This document shows positions 1 through 11,090 of a stretch of DNA of 64,000 nt, piece by piece. The position numbers were made by a program, and so were the translations under genes. The DNA is from Forficula auricularia (Eukaryota; Arthropoda; Insecta; Dermaptera; Forficulidae). The notes under the pieces were generated by a model, which was given only the letters and a program-made list of their open reading frames with translations, was not told where the DNA came from and did no database searches. Within the stretch, counting starts at the first letter, position 1. Each line of letters starts with the position of its first letter. The stretch lies in contig JALMQS010000161.1 of NCBI GenBank assembly GCA_024734495.1, positions 680,169 through 744,168 of the forward strand. The letters run 5' to 3'.

Positions 1-114
1 GAGATATTCGGCTATCGATTCCCAATCGACCCCTTAATCTTTATTGACCCCATTTAAAATTTCATCGACTCCCAGAGGGAGTCGATAAAGCCGATACAGC
101 TTTGAACAATTTAT

Positions 115-454
115 TGCTTTGCACGCAGCACACGTTTTGCCGACTCCCAACACTCTTTCGCGGTCAAATTAGAAAAGTGCCGGACCGCTTCATTCGCGAG
201 TTCATATTCCCCATGACTTCAAGGAACTGGAACTACTCTCCCAGCCTCTATCTTTCCCAGCACCTATGATCTTCAAACCTTCAAAACCTGGTTGTGCCGA
301 GACACCTACATTCGTCTACACCCTCTCACTTAAACAACTTTCCCTTCTGCTTCGGTAAATGCGGGGGTCTTTCGAGATCCACTTCGCGGGGCCACATCTT
401 TACTGGTGCACCCGCCTTCTTTTGCATTCGATTGCATTAAAAAAAAAAAAAAAA
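115..454 (+). pseudogene. 5'-truncated LINE 3' end (WNSLP-family tail), copy 1
   Basis: Decayed C-terminal tail of a non-LTR retrotransposon ORF2 (after the reverse transcriptase). Across shifted frames I read FAVKLEKCRTASFASS, then TSRNWN, then IFPSTYDLQTFKTW, matching the copies at 43.2, 57.4 and 63.0 kb. The shared 3' UTR signature (GGCC, then TGGTGCACCC) follows and ends in CATT plus about 16 A near 454, as expected for a target-primed insertion. Frameshifts and loss of all upstream RT and endonuclease sequence make it dead. Whether the clade is Jockey- or CR1-like cannot be settled here. Confidence 0.7.
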
Positions 455-1348
455 TTGGAATAGTTTCAAACACCTGAAACACAAAGTTTCTCTTCGTTCT
501 TTTGCTAGAAGACATTTTTTCACAATGTTAGTGTTAAAAGTCCCTATTAACTCGCTCTAAGGATATTAATACCAAGCCGGAAATAAAAAAAAATATTTAA
601 ATCCAAAATCCTGAATAAAAAAAAACCCAAAAAATTGCCATTTTAATCATAAAGTAGTTATTGATTTATTTTGATTAGATAATGTAAAAAGTTTTATATA
701 ATATTAATTTCATATAGAGTTATTTAAATAATTCTCAACTTTAAAAACTAAAGATAGTAATTTTATACACATTTTGAATTTCGTTATTTTATATATTCAA
801 GAAAATAACGGAGTTATGCATTTATTATTCATAATAGCCAGTATTTATGGAGTGTGATTTTATAAGGGGTATACAATTTTTGCCCTTATTTTATAATTTT
901 TAATATTTTTAAAAATAACGTAAGAACTTCGTTCCTGCGAGGGGTTTATTCTTAAATATAATTATTTTCCGACATTGTTTCAGTAAGACAAGTTATATTT
1001 ATTGAAACAGCAAATAATAAGATGGTCAAAGAGCTATTGTTGTCTTGTGTGCTAGTATTCTTTATGCATTATGCAGCAATGGGCTTAACAAACACATGTC
1101 TATCTATATTTCACTTGAATAAAAATAAACAAATATTTTCCCATCTCTAATACAAATACTACAGATATATTCAAATCACGTCCATGGATCTCATAATTCT
1201 CATTTCAAATTACTCGATATTTGAGTCTTGGAATGCTGTCGGATTATTGGAAAAAAATATTCATCGATAAGGAGATATCTATTTAAGATATACTAGTATA
1301 GAATTAATAAACTAAAGTGAATTCAACCCCTGACATCTATGACCATCA
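455..1348. other. Unassigned AT-rich sequence
   Basis: No coding signal, RNA gene or terminal repeat recognised. Confidence 0.5.
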
Positions 1349-1712
1349 GTGAACAGTAGGGTTTCTCTCCCGGGATTTCTTGTTCCCGATTTCCGGGAAA
1401 TCCGCAAAAATATCTATTCTCGATTTCCCTAGAAAAAGTAAATTCCCGGGATTATTTATAACATTCATCATCATATAAATGAAAAATAAATATTCCAAAA
1501 CTACTTGACTTTCTTGTATTCGTTATTATTCAAGCTACACAATACAAATATTTGAAAACTCAAAGCGTGTGTGTGTGTGTCTTTACACTTTATATTTTAA
1601 AAAGTTACAACAAGAATAAATTTAAAGTTTTATATAATTAAAAGATAGCAGTTTCTTTGAGAATTAAAGTAAGTTTAATTTAATATCAATAACACTTAGT
1701 TATTATTTTATT

Positions 1713-1794
1713 ACGTGCTTTTCGTGCTTGCCTTCGGCACGCCCTCGAAGCTCTGCCCTCCCAGCTCGGGCCCTGGCGGGCGGCGTCTCGGTCC
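1713..1794. other. GC-rich island inside the hAT element
   Basis: About 80 bp of very high GC (GCACGCCCTCGAAG, GGCGGGCGGCGTC) sit inside sequence that is otherwise about 25 % GC. No frame or hairpin end recognised. It may be a captured fragment. Confidence 0.4.
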
Positions 1795-2365
1795 AAAATT
1801 TGTATTCTTCTTAAAAAACCACACTCCAAATGTATACCTGTAAACTCCCGAAAATACATAGTCTCTTAAAGTTTCGCCTCATTTTCCTCCTGACACAGCT
1901 ACAGAAATGAGGCTCTAGATATGAATCTGGAAGTATTTTTTTTCTATAATCTACAGCATTGTGATATTTTTTGTGTGGAAATAGATTTATTTAAATAAGT
2001 GGGATCGTGTGAGGAGGAGAATTATATTATATCATTTTTTTAAAATTTGGGATCGATAATCGATATAATATAATATAATATAAGGCTCCAAATATTTAAA
2101 AGAGATAAGATGTTGTTTGTATGATACGCTGTTCCATCCAGTATTGCCATGAGAAACTCGGGCATCGTGTCTTAAGTCGTTCAATTTTGTAAAAATCAAA
2201 AAATTAGAATAACAAAATTTAGATTTTTGAAAAATTATAAAAAAGTGGCAAATTATTAAAAAATAAACAAATAATTTATAAAATATAAATAAAATAAGAT
2301 GTGATTAATTTCTTCTTCTGTGCGCAAAGAAAAGCGAATTGAATATTTAATTTTTGAGTAGTGGT

Positions 2366-2381
2366 GGGGGGGGGGGGGGGG
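2366..2381 (+). repeat. Poly-G run
   Basis: About 16 consecutive G residues within the hAT element; length is prone to assembly or polymerase error. Confidence 0.8.
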
Positions 2382-2648
2382 AATAATTATCAATATATTT
2401 AATGTTTCTTAATTTAAAATCAATTGAAGTCTTTCATTTCAAAATTCGAGTTCAAATTACAATTATATTTCAAATTTGCCGCAGATATACCGCAAATACA
2501 CCGACGGCATCAGCGCTCCCTGTCGGCAGCATTCTCTGAGCGTTGCTGCAAATTAATCTAGGCTATTATATATAGTATTATATCTCACTGATGCAAAATT
2601 TTAAATATTAAAATTAAAGGGTTATTAAAGGAAAATAATGTCGCCAGA

Positions 2649-2889
2649 AAGAAATTGGAGATTTCATTAAAAGAATTTAATTTATTTGTAGATAGTGGAA
2701 AATTAACAAAAAAATGGAAAATGCTCTTAGATGGTCTTCTTTGCATTACACCAACTTCAGTGGAAAGTGAAAGAGTAATTTCGACTGCTGACCTTTTGTG
2801 ACCAAAATTAAGGCACGACTCAACGATAATTCGATTAATGCGCTAGTTTGTCTCAGAACTCATATAAAAACTCTTCTGATAAATAACTT
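2649..2889 (+). pseudogene. hAT transposase C-terminal dimerisation domain remnant
   Basis: Frame 2649-2801 reads EFNLFVDSGKLTKKWKMLL, then CITPTSVESERVISTADLL and a stop. After a frame change the sequence resumes as KIKARLNDNSINALV, then CLRTHIKT. The I-P-x-S-x-x-S-E-R-x-F-S-T block followed by an R-x-x-L stretch is the conserved C-terminal hAT dimerisation region; here Phe is replaced by Ile (SERVIST). The catalytic core upstream is gone. It lies inside the TSD-bounded element, which confirms the family. Confidence 0.85.
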
Positions 2890-3085
2890 TTTTGTTCTAT
2901 TAGTAATTAAGTTTTTTGTTTTAATTAAAAAAATAAATGTATATTTTAATTATTTTTTTATTTTAAATTAATAAATTAATTTTAATTAGTGAATATTAAA
3001 ACCCAGTTTTCCCGGGAATATCTTCGAAATATTCTCGTTTCCCGGGAATTATTATTTGTCGGAAATGAGAAACCCAAGTGAACAG

Positions 3086-3753
3086 GAATATTCTCCGCCA
3101 TAAGAATATATTTGTTAATCCCTAATGGCTAGCGCCTCTAGCGGTTACTGATTTTCGCCAAATGAATTCATGTTCAAACTCCGAAAACGAAAGCTTATTA
3201 TGGAGTCAAAGTGATTATTATTTCAAGAACAAAGAATTGATTAAATTTGAAGCTTTTTAGCTTCACCATTTTCAAAAGAAAACATTTTCTTTATTAAAGC
3301 CATTTTGGATGTAATGGAAAGTCATCCCTCTTGCTACGGGCCACCTTTTTTTTATCTAATATATTATAAGTACTTGTTTTGAAAATGGACTCGTAGTGAA
3401 ACATTGATAGAAAGCCAGACAAACTCTGAATAATCTTTTATATTTACTTTATCCAATGCGAAGCATAGGGAAAGTATTGTATTTTTTTTATTGGAACATA
3501 ATTTTCATTCTCATAAATTCAGAGTATCTTCCATCTTTGCTTTTAAAATCTTAGGGTCCCTAAAGATTTTAATTCAGTCCTAAAGCTTTTTTTACATCTA
3601 AGTCATTTTTTCTTTATCTTCTATTGGTTAAAAATTTACTCATTTAATAGTAAAACAAGAATGAATAATGAATTATTATTTAAAGCAAGATAAATGATTT
3701 TTCTATATTATTTATATAGATACTATATAGATTTCTTTACAAAAGAAGGGGGA
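3086..3753. other. Unassigned; contains a terminal hairpin shared with 52.7 kb
   Basis: No gene seen. At 3445-3476 a hairpin of the form TACTTTATCCAATGC / GCATAGGGAAAGTA occurs. The same hairpin is found inverted at about 52700-52735, so it probably marks the end of a dispersed repeat whose body is not conserved between the two sites. Confidence 0.45.
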
Positions 3754-4052
3754 CAAGGGCGGATCCTGGGGGTGGAGGGGGTGATCCGTGCCTGGCGGGA
3801 TTGCAACACGTGCGTCGCACGCAGAGGCCAAAAAACGGCGGCCAAATCGACTGGGAATTTATAACAATTTTATTTTTATTTTAATGATTTTAATGTGTGT
3901 GTGTGTGTGGGGGGGGGCGGCGGCGGCGTCTTTGACCCCCCCCGCTTGGAAAATTCGATCTCGAAACACTTTCGAGATAAAAAGTAGATACATCGGCCAC
4001 CTTATATACATTCTCCCCCCCACCCCATAAAAAATTCCTGGATCCGCCCTTG
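3754..4052. mobile_element. MITE with CAAGGGCGGATCC terminal repeats
   Basis: A 13-bp perfect inverted repeat (CAAGGGCGGATCC) bounds 299 bp. Inside are a (GT)n tract (about 3893-3908), a G-run and a (CGG)n stretch. Frames across it are shadows. Family-level assignment is not possible from this copy alone because the right flank is a poly-G run that hides any TSD. Confidence 0.75.
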
Positions 4053-5002
4053 GGGGGGGGGGGGGGGGGGACAAAAATCAACAAGAAAAGTAAAACCTCT
4101 TAAAATCTATATATTTTAATATTTATCAGGTAATTTTATTAATGGAATTATGATAATCTTTTTGTATTGAGAGAAAACTTTTTTCCAGGGTGAATTTGAG
4201 ATTTAGAATCGGAAACCACAACCCTCACTTTCTACTCTCAGCTTCATTTCTTTCGCACGCTCTCTGAATACTCTTTAGAAATATCAATGGAATTGCCGCC
4301 CGTGGATTTTACAATCACATATTTTTTGTAAAGATCTTAACATTATTGTTGTTTTAATTAATTTAACTTAATAATAATTACTAAAGTTCAATCTTACTAC
4401 CCTTAAAACTGTTATCTACAAATATTTTCGATTTTTATTTAAATTTTAAATATTCCAAGAAATCCAATATCTTTTTGTATCCCTTTAAAAAATAAACTGA
4501 CCAAGATACATCATTTGATGTAATAGCATGTTAGATATCTGATTTGGACATAACAAACTATACGAGTCACATTAAATATATTATCGAACTCAAAGTTACA
4601 TCCATTAGCAAGCTTCATATAACGGCTGAATTAGCCAGGTAATTAGTTGGTACATTCACCAATTCATGGTGCCCATAAATGATTGATACGGTTTTAATTT
4701 ATTATATCAAGGTAATTGCTACAATTACACAACTGTTTCTATCAGTGATAATGACTGTCGTTTACATATTTCTTAATATGCATTCCATATTCTTCTAGAA
4801 TTCCCAAAAAGTTAGTTATTATGGATGTAACCAAGACCGTAGGTACATTAAAAAATAGAGGGACAAACCTTGGGGGGGACGATTAGTGAATTTTCAAATT
4901 ATTTTCACCATCCACCCGGCACTCTCCTCTTTCTCTTTTTTAATAGGAATTTTTTTTGACACATAATACTATAAAATGGTTTGAAAAATGAGAATATGGA
5001 GA
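4053..5002. other. Unassigned AT-rich sequence after a poly-G run
   Basis: Begins with about 20 G (to 4070). No gene, RNA or element ends recognised in the rest. Confidence 0.5.
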
Positions 5003-6847
5003 ATTTAACCCATGGTTGTCCAACCCGTGGCCCGCGGGCCACATGCGGTCCAGCACTGAAATAAATGCAGCCCGACAAAAAATCATCAACTTACTCAAAA
5101 CATTATATGTAAAGTAAAGAAAATTTCGAAATTTTTTTAGAAACTTTTTAAAATTTAAAATATAAAATACTATTGAAGGAGACAATAAAAGTAGTGTGTC
5201 TTCTGCTGAATTATAAATTTTATTTATTTATAACTTTATAAATAAATAAAATTTATAATTCCAGCAGAAGACACGCTCTTTTATTGTCTCCTTCAATATA
5301 TAAAAATTCTGCTACTCTCGGCACAAAAACTTTCAATTTAATATAAAATACTAGGTAGGTTTATTATAAATTTTATATTATTTATGTGAAACCTATCTAG
5401 TATTTTATATTTTAAATTTAAAAAAAAATTCAAAATTTTCTTTACTTTATTTAAAATGTTTCACCAAGAACCCCACCATTCTCCCTTAACAAAACATTAT
5501 ATGTACTTAGTAGAAATTGTATCTGAAACAATTTGTCTTGATGATTTTTTTTTCTCTAAAATAAGAACTTTGAAATTCAACTGAAAAATAAAAGTGATAA
5601 TTTTAAATTTTGAATTTGCAACTAGATTTCAAGATTTTCGGAAAAATAATCACCATTTTGTTCTATTTTCGACTCTATTTTCATAAGATATAAATTTTTT
5701 ACCTGGACACTTTCTGATTGGATCTATAGAAATACAATTAGATACTGATCTAAAGAAAAATTTAATGTCTCTTCATTAGAATTTTATAATAATTATCTAT
5801 CCAGAAACAAATATTACAAGCTTCATAATATTCATGATATAACTTTTTGTAAGTAGATATGTATTTACATATACGAAAAGCTATTTTCAAAAATCAAATT
5901 TCCGAAATGTAAAATTAGAAGCTTACTAAGAGGTAAAAAAATAATCAAGTTCTTATTTTTAAATACCAATCTTCATCTCGTATTTAAATTTTCTAAAATA
6001 TTTTTATTTCAGTATAAATAAAACTTCTACAATAAGACCTCGCATATTGAAGATTTATATTTTTAAAGATATTAATTATTATTTAGTCAAAATGTATGTT
6101 AGTGATTGTGTGGTTGGGTAGTGTATATTTTTAACCTGTAACAGGTGGTCATACCTAACACCTCAAGAACTGTTTTAGATTTTGTAAATTTCTGATAGAA
6201 TTTATTACAATTAGATTATTATTTGATATTTTATTTATTTAATATTTATTTAAAGGTTTATTCCTATAAAATTGTTATTTTTAATTAATTACGAAAAGTT
6301 AAGTGAAAATCACCTGACTGAAGAACAGGCTAGTTTTTTGAAGACAAAATCTCAAACCTATTGGGCATTTCTTGAATATATTTTTATTTAATCTGGAATT
6401 ATTTTCCTTTCTGATATCTAATCAAGTAAAACGGGATTCTTTTCCATTTGTTTTTATTTTTTACATTGAAATATATTTATTTCATTTGGAGTCAAACAGC
6501 CATCGGGACAAGTACGTAATTGTTGTTTTTACTATGTGTCGCGTTTTGTGCATTTCTGTTGACAACTGCCTTGTGGAGAATTGTTCAAACCTTCATGATA
6601 GACAAGGTAAACATTTAAATACAATTTTTTAAATCTTTTGGATAATTTAATGATTCCAAAAATAAAAAAACCTCATATAAAGATAATGTATCCTTTCTTA
6701 TGGTGTATATCATTATTCTACACTATTTACTATCTTTTGTGATTAACAAATATCAATAGTATTAGTATATTTTATCTGCGGCTCGGGAATTTTTTTTCTT
6801 CATATGTGCCCTGAGTAATCCAAAATGTTGGACACCCTGATTTAAGC
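5003..6847. mobile_element. hAT-type element, CAGGGTGTCCAAC ends, near-perfect 8-bp TSD
   Basis: Left end CATGGTTGTCCAACC at 5011; right end inverse CAGGGTGTCCAACATTTTGG closing at 6839. Flanks ATTTAACC (5003-5010) and ATTTAAGC (6840-6847) match at 7 of 8 positions, the hAT TSD length. The left end continues into the CCCGCGGGCC block also seen in the small hAT at 31297. The interior is invaded by palindromes and has no intact transposase. An 86-codon frame at 6372-6632 shows no recognisable domain. Confidence 0.78.
5171..5299. repeat. Near-perfect palindrome (foldback), no insert in loop
   Basis: About 60-bp arms (GAAGGAGACAATAAAAG outward, TTATAAATTTTATTTATT inward) meet near 5234. The right flank continues CTGCTACTCTCGGCA. 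The same arms recur at 6914-7106 with a hammerhead-bearing loop, so this is an uninterrupted relative. A further AT-rich palindrome follows at 5341-5413. Confidence 0.85.
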
Positions 6848-6913
6848 CTTTACTTAAAAAAACTACGAATACCATGTAATCATTGAATTTTTAGAAAAAT
6901 TACTTTATTATTG

Positions 6914-7106
6914 TTGAAGGAGACAATAAAAGAGTGTGTCTTCTGCTGGAATTATAAATTTGTAATTTATTTATAACGAGACTATAGTTTCGAGAGCTTT
7001 GTCCTCTTCATCAGTCTATTACAATTGATTCACAGGAATTGATGTATGTAAGTTAAAAATTTATAATTTCAACAGAAGACACACTCTTTTATTGTCTCCG
7101 TTAATA
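6914..7106. repeat. Palindrome with hammerhead-like segment in its loop
   Basis: The arms match the palindrome at 5171. They are interrupted at 6978-7050 by a segment starting GAGACTATAGTTTCG, which is also the end of the Penelope-like element at 20.9 kb. The flank again continues into TACTCTCGG. It is a Penelope-related foldback. Confidence 0.8.
6978..7022 (-). ncRNA. Decayed hammerhead-ribozyme-like motif
   Basis: On the minus strand: CTGATGA, one extra nucleotide, a GAG/CTC helix II with an irregular loop, GAAAC, a TATA tetraloop and GTC. This is the layout of the Penelope hammerheads at 20.9 and 22.2 kb. Helix I keeps only about 2 bp because the 3' strand is replaced by palindrome sequence, so it is unlikely to self-cleave. 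Confidence 0.5.
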
Positions 7107-7340
7107 TATAAAAATTCTAGTACTCTCGGTAAAAAGAAACTTTGAATTTACTTTATTGTTGGTCCGATTAAACAATCGAAAACTACTGGATTGTAAAGCC
7201 ACAACCACAAAACAAAACCATGAATTTGAAAGTGAGTAATAAAGAAACATGTTACCCACAAATCAATTTTGAGATCTGGTGTTGATGAGACATACAACAA
7301 ATTATTTGTTTTGTTGTTTTTTTATTTATTTTGATCCTAA

Positions 7341-7746
7341 TACAGGGTGGGGCATAAAGATCCACCACATTTTGAAGAGGTATAAAAAAATGAACAAATT
7401 TACTAAAAAAACTAAATATATTTTTGAAAAGAAGAAGGGAGGGGGATCCAAAATGAAAATTCTAGCCCTTTCGACCAAACTTTGTATACAAATTTTGGTT
7501 AGTTTTTGGATTTCTAGCTTTCTCGGGGTCAACAGAATATGTATACAAAATTTGGTTGAGTTTGGTCGAAAGGGCTAGAATTTTCATTTTTGACCCCCCC
7601 CTTCTTTTGTCGTATAATGTTTAGAACACATTAAAAAAAAATATTTTATGTTCTTTTCAAAAATATATTCAGTTTTTTTCTAGTTAAATTTTTTCATTTT
7701 TTTATACCTCTTCAAAATGTGGGAGATCTTTATGCCCCGTCCTGTA
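7341..7746. mobile_element. TA-flanked MITE, CAGGGTGGGGCATAAAGATC ends, short copy
   Basis: The terminal repeat starts CAGGGTGGGGCATAAAGATC at 7343 and extends about 65 bp inward, mirrored to 7744. TA dinucleotides flank both ends, as in Tc1/mariner elements. The centre holds a single inverted pair of the ~115-bp minisatellite half-units (GTATACAAAATTTGGTTGAG). The 691-bp copy at 53.4 kb has the same ends but more internal units. No transposase. Confidence 0.88.
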
Positions 7747-7944
7747 TATATTGATTATATACTATTACTTATTTTGTTATCTGCATGTTTGTATGGTCAT
7801 AATATTTATTAATAATTTGGATGTTTGAATTGGATAAGAAAAGTTGATTAAGGGAAGAGAACAGTCGATGATGAGACGAGTTGAGATGATAGGAAACAAC
7901 TTTAAATACGGGGAGTAATTTCAGAAGAATATTAGATGGTAGAG

Positions 7945-8015
7945 GATATTGATGTAGGTTAGAGCGATCGACTTCTAATCAAGTTGACTCGAGATTGAAT
8001 TTAATTCCAGTCAGA
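7945..8015 (+). repeat. Possible degenerate tRNA-derived SINE head
   Basis: TAGGTTAGAGCG resembles an A box. ACTT CTAATCA AAGT-like sequence resembles an anticodon arm, and GATTGAATTTAATTCC resembles a weak B box at the right spacing. Helices are poor, so this is a low-confidence call. Confidence 0.3.
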
Positions 8016-8757
8016 AAAATCTTCATCTCTGACAAAAAAATTCAAGCCGCCTTATCAAGGGAAGACCACAGGAAATTACTATGGAGAGAATTCAGTACAT
8101 GGTAATCGCTAACGACTGGAATCGAGTATAGGACACGAAGAAGAATAAAATATATAGGACGATTGATTGGCGGGGCCAGCCTTTTCTTTTCGTTTTTGTT
8201 AAGGGAGAATGGTGTGGGTTCTTGGGGAAACTTTTTAAATAAAGTAAAGAAAATGTTTCAAAATTTACTTTTCTTTTCGATTGGGCGACACCGGGCAGAA
8301 AAATTTCGAGGGTAGGCAGCAAAAATGTGCATTATTTTGGATAATAAATTAGATAATTTGGATTTGTGAAATTCAAACTACAATTAAAAAATTACTTAAA
8401 AAATTTTATATTTATTTCAAAGTTTATTTTACATAGAAATACATGATTATAGACTAGTAATCAATATATCATTAAAAAAGCGCTATTTTTACACGCTTTA
8501 TATGTATTAACTTCACCTGTATGTAAGTATGTATCTATATAAATTTATATTTCTTTATTTCTTTATTATCTATATAAATTTATTTATCTATGGATGTATC
8601 AATGTGACTTTTGTTCTGTTAAATCCCGCAAACATTTCTCTATGAAAATAATAATTGTTTACCTACTCAATTTAAATGAAATTATATAAAAATAAATACA
8701 TTTTATTTTGTTAAATTCCGCTAACTTTTTCTATAAAGTAACTAAAAATTAAAAAAA

Positions 8758-8910
8758 CTAAAAAGATGCTTCTAAAAAGTACAAAATAATGTAATACTTA
8801 AACAAAAAGTGTGGGGCACTTTGTCGAAATTAATTAAAGTACATGTTTCTGGTCCCCACACTTTTTGATTAAGTATTACATTATTTTCTACTTTTTAGAA
8901 GCGTTTTTAG
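8758..8910. repeat. Short foldback element
   Basis: Arms 8758-8816 and 8855-8910 are near-perfect reverse complements (AAAAGTGTGGGG against CCCCACACTTTT). The loop is about 40 bp. No coding content. Confidence 0.85.
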
Positions 8911-9043
8911 ATTTTTTTAAAATATTCTATTATTATTTTTAGTGGCAAAATAATTTTTCAATTACATTTAAGTTCAATGGTTTTACAATATTTTTTTTTA
9001 ATGTACAAAATTTCTAAATGTGTGAGTTTCTCTTGGGACATTC

Positions 9044-9410
9044 GGGGCCGTCCATAAATTACGTCACACACTAAGGGGGATGGTCATCTCAAATTTGTGA
9101 CAAAATGTGGCAGGGGATCCCACAAAAATCAATTTAAAACATTTTTAAATATATTTTTTAAATTTATTTATAATGCAATAATAATAGTAGATAATAGTGA
9201 ATTGACATGAATAAAAATAAAGTTAAACTTTAAATATATTTAATCCCTTTAATTGAGTTAAATTTATAAAAAAATATATAATTATTAAATTATAGGGTAA
9301 TAAAGTGATATTGTAACATCACAATGCAGGGGACTCAATGAAAATGTGACAGAATGTGACACAAGGGGAGGAGGGTCTAAAAATCGTGAAATTCTTGTGA
9401 CGTAAATTTT
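9044..9410. mobile_element. MITE with GGGGCCGTCCATAAATTACG end, right end truncated
   Basis: Left end GGGGCCGTCCATAAATTACG continues into GTCACAC. The right part keeps the mirrored GTGACGTAAATT but lacks the final GGACGGCCCC. Subterminal GTGACAAAATGTGGC and GTGACAGAATGTGAC repeats are present. I recognise this end type as widespread in animal MITEs; the exact superfamily is not proven here. Confidence 0.65.
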
Positions 9411-9516
9411 TTTGCTCAATTGTTCATTTTGGGCTGACGGTTGGACAAGAGCAATTTGAGTTGGGCGGTCGCCACACCTCGCTCAACCCTGGGGCTGCTA
9501 CTATATAGGACTCTTA

Positions 9517-9710
9517 GGGCCGGTTGTATGTCGCAAAGTAAATGCTTTTATCACTAACACAGTGTAGATGGTAAATGGAGGGACTGGGACGGCCAATCAG
9601 ATGACAGACACTTTCACTGCCTGTCATCTGATTGGCCATCCCAGTGCCTCCATTAACCATCTACCCTGTGTTAGTGATAAAAAGCATTTACTTTGCGACA
9701 TACAACAGGC
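9517..9710. mobile_element. PIF/Harbinger-like MITE 1 (GGGCCGGTTGTATGTCG ends)
   Basis: A nearly complete foldback of 194 bp with ends GGGCCGGTTGTATGTCG and CGACATACAACAGGC. TTA stands on both sides (9514-9516, 9711-9713), the 3-bp TSD typical of PIF/Harbinger. The inner arms carry GGCCAATCAGATGACAG and its inverse. Confidence 0.8.
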
Positions 9711-9713
9711 TTA

Positions 9714-9877
9714 GGGCCGGTTGTTTGTCGATTGGTAAACTCTTTTTAACCGTTGGCAAAGGGTAAATGGCTGGGATGGCCAATCAGATGACAGGCACTT
9801 TCATCTGATTGGCAATCCCAGCCATTTACCCTTTGCCAACGATTAAAAGAGTTTACCAACTGACATACAACCGGCCC
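9714..9877. mobile_element. PIF/Harbinger-like MITE 2, abutting copy
   Basis: Same family as its left neighbour: starts GGGCCGGTTGTTTGTCG, ends CCGGCCC, TTA at 9711-9713 and 9878-9880. The two MITEs share the central TTA, so one probably inserted at the edge of the other's TSD. A third relative is at 43976. Confidence 0.82.
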
Positions 9878-9880
9878 TTA

Positions 9881-10767
9881 GAGCGCCCATTTGGGATAGA
9901 ATATAAGCTCAAGAACAAGTATACGCTTTAAAATAATCTTCTATTTGGCTGCTAATGATGGATTAGAATATTTTAAATATTCCATTTCTTGAAATATTAA
10001 AGATTATAGTATTCATGAAAGAAAGAACCAAGAAGATAATTATATAAACATATGATTAAATTGTGTTGTTTTTAATAAATTGTTAGATACGAAATGTAAA
10101 CTAAAAAGTTATTTCAGAAATTAAATTAAAATAAAATTGAATCATAATTCAAATATGTTAGAAAGTTTGAGATGAAAGAAAAAGAAAACAAGTCATTTAT
10201 CAAGACTTTTGTTTTATCTTCTTCACTCTCTCTCTCTTCAATTTTTTTTTCTTTCATCCATTTGGCAAAGTGTTCTAAAATTAATTAAGCTCTTCGAGTG
10301 ATTTGTGTTTATTTTTGCAACACAGTCTTTAATAAGCATAGAAACCAAGATGAAACAACCTTCGGCTCGGACATCTGGTTTAATAAGTTTCCTCAAATTG
10401 ATATTACCATAGAATATTAGTTTTATATAACCAGCAAAACACCGGCCTGGTCTTTTCATTGAAAGGGAGTTTTTCCTTCCAGACCAAAAGAAATCTGGAC
10501 AGAATTTTTAATAAAATAAAATTCCAATTTTGATAGGCGTTTCTAGTTTGTGTTTATATGATTTAAATATTTTGTTTTTGTTATCGCTAGAAACGAAATA
10601 CGAAGGAAAAAGTGGCGAATTTTTTAAGACTATACGAATGCTTTCCAATGATTTATTTATTTATTTTATTTATTTATTAAACAATTCTTCATAGAGCAGG
10701 TACAAAAATAATATGATACAATGCACTAAGCTACATATGCACAGACAGACCAACATGCTATGACATA
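9881..10767. other. Unassigned AT-rich sequence
   Basis: No gene or element ends recognised. A short CT-rich tract lies near 10225-10245. Confidence 0.5.
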
Positions 10768-11090
10768 CAGGGTCTCCCGTATTATAACGATAAACCAAGG
10801 ACAGGGGATAGGGCAATTTACGACGGTCCTGAACACAAATTGTTTTTAAAATAAAACTCATGGTTTTCCAGTTATAGGCATTTTTTGAAAATAGTGAAAA
10901 TCGCTACCCTGCCCTATAAATCAAGATGCTGTGGCTACAAATTTACATATTTTATTATTCTAATTTTTATTACGCAATCCTCAATAATCCTGGTATTGAT
11001 CAGAATTCAATATAAAATAATAAGTACTGTACTTTTGTGGGAATTTTTTTTCGTACTTATGTTTTAAACAATTTTCATCAGCTAACTTTG
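10768..11090 (+). repeat. Dispersed repeat Z, uninterrupted copy
   Basis: Begins CAGGGTCTCCCGTATTATAA after TA. The downstream block TTTTCCAGTTATAGGCATTT through TACGCAATCCT matches 24583-24700. At the second site the same sequence is split by a 1-kb palindromic insertion, so this copy serves as the unoccupied reference. Confidence 0.65.

Larger units (their letters stand above)
1349..3085. mobile_element. hAT-type DNA transposon with perfect 8-bp TSD
   Basis: The 8-bp direct repeat GTGAACAG lies at 1349-1356 and 3078-3085. The element between (1357-3077) starts TAGGGTTTCTC and ends GAGAAACCCAA, an 11-bp near-perfect terminal inverted repeat. Further in, both ends carry CCCGGGAA-rich subterminal repeats (1369-1452, 3008-3050). 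An 8-bp TSD plus a hAT C-terminal remnant (2649-2889) makes the assignment firm. At 1.7 kb with a broken frame it is non-autonomous. The retained exact TSD suggests fairly recent insertion. Confidence 0.88.

Noticed and set aside
330..515. 61-codon minus-strand frame
   Set aside because: It is antisense to the LINE 3' UTR and A-tail; no independent evidence.
3788..4084. Three overlapping frames in the CAAGGGCGGATCC MITE
   Set aside because: Artefacts of GT, CGG and G-run simple sequence within a non-coding MITE.
7279..7578. 99-codon plus-strand frame
   Set aside because: Runs through MITE terminal repeats and minisatellite half-units; shadow of repeat sequence.
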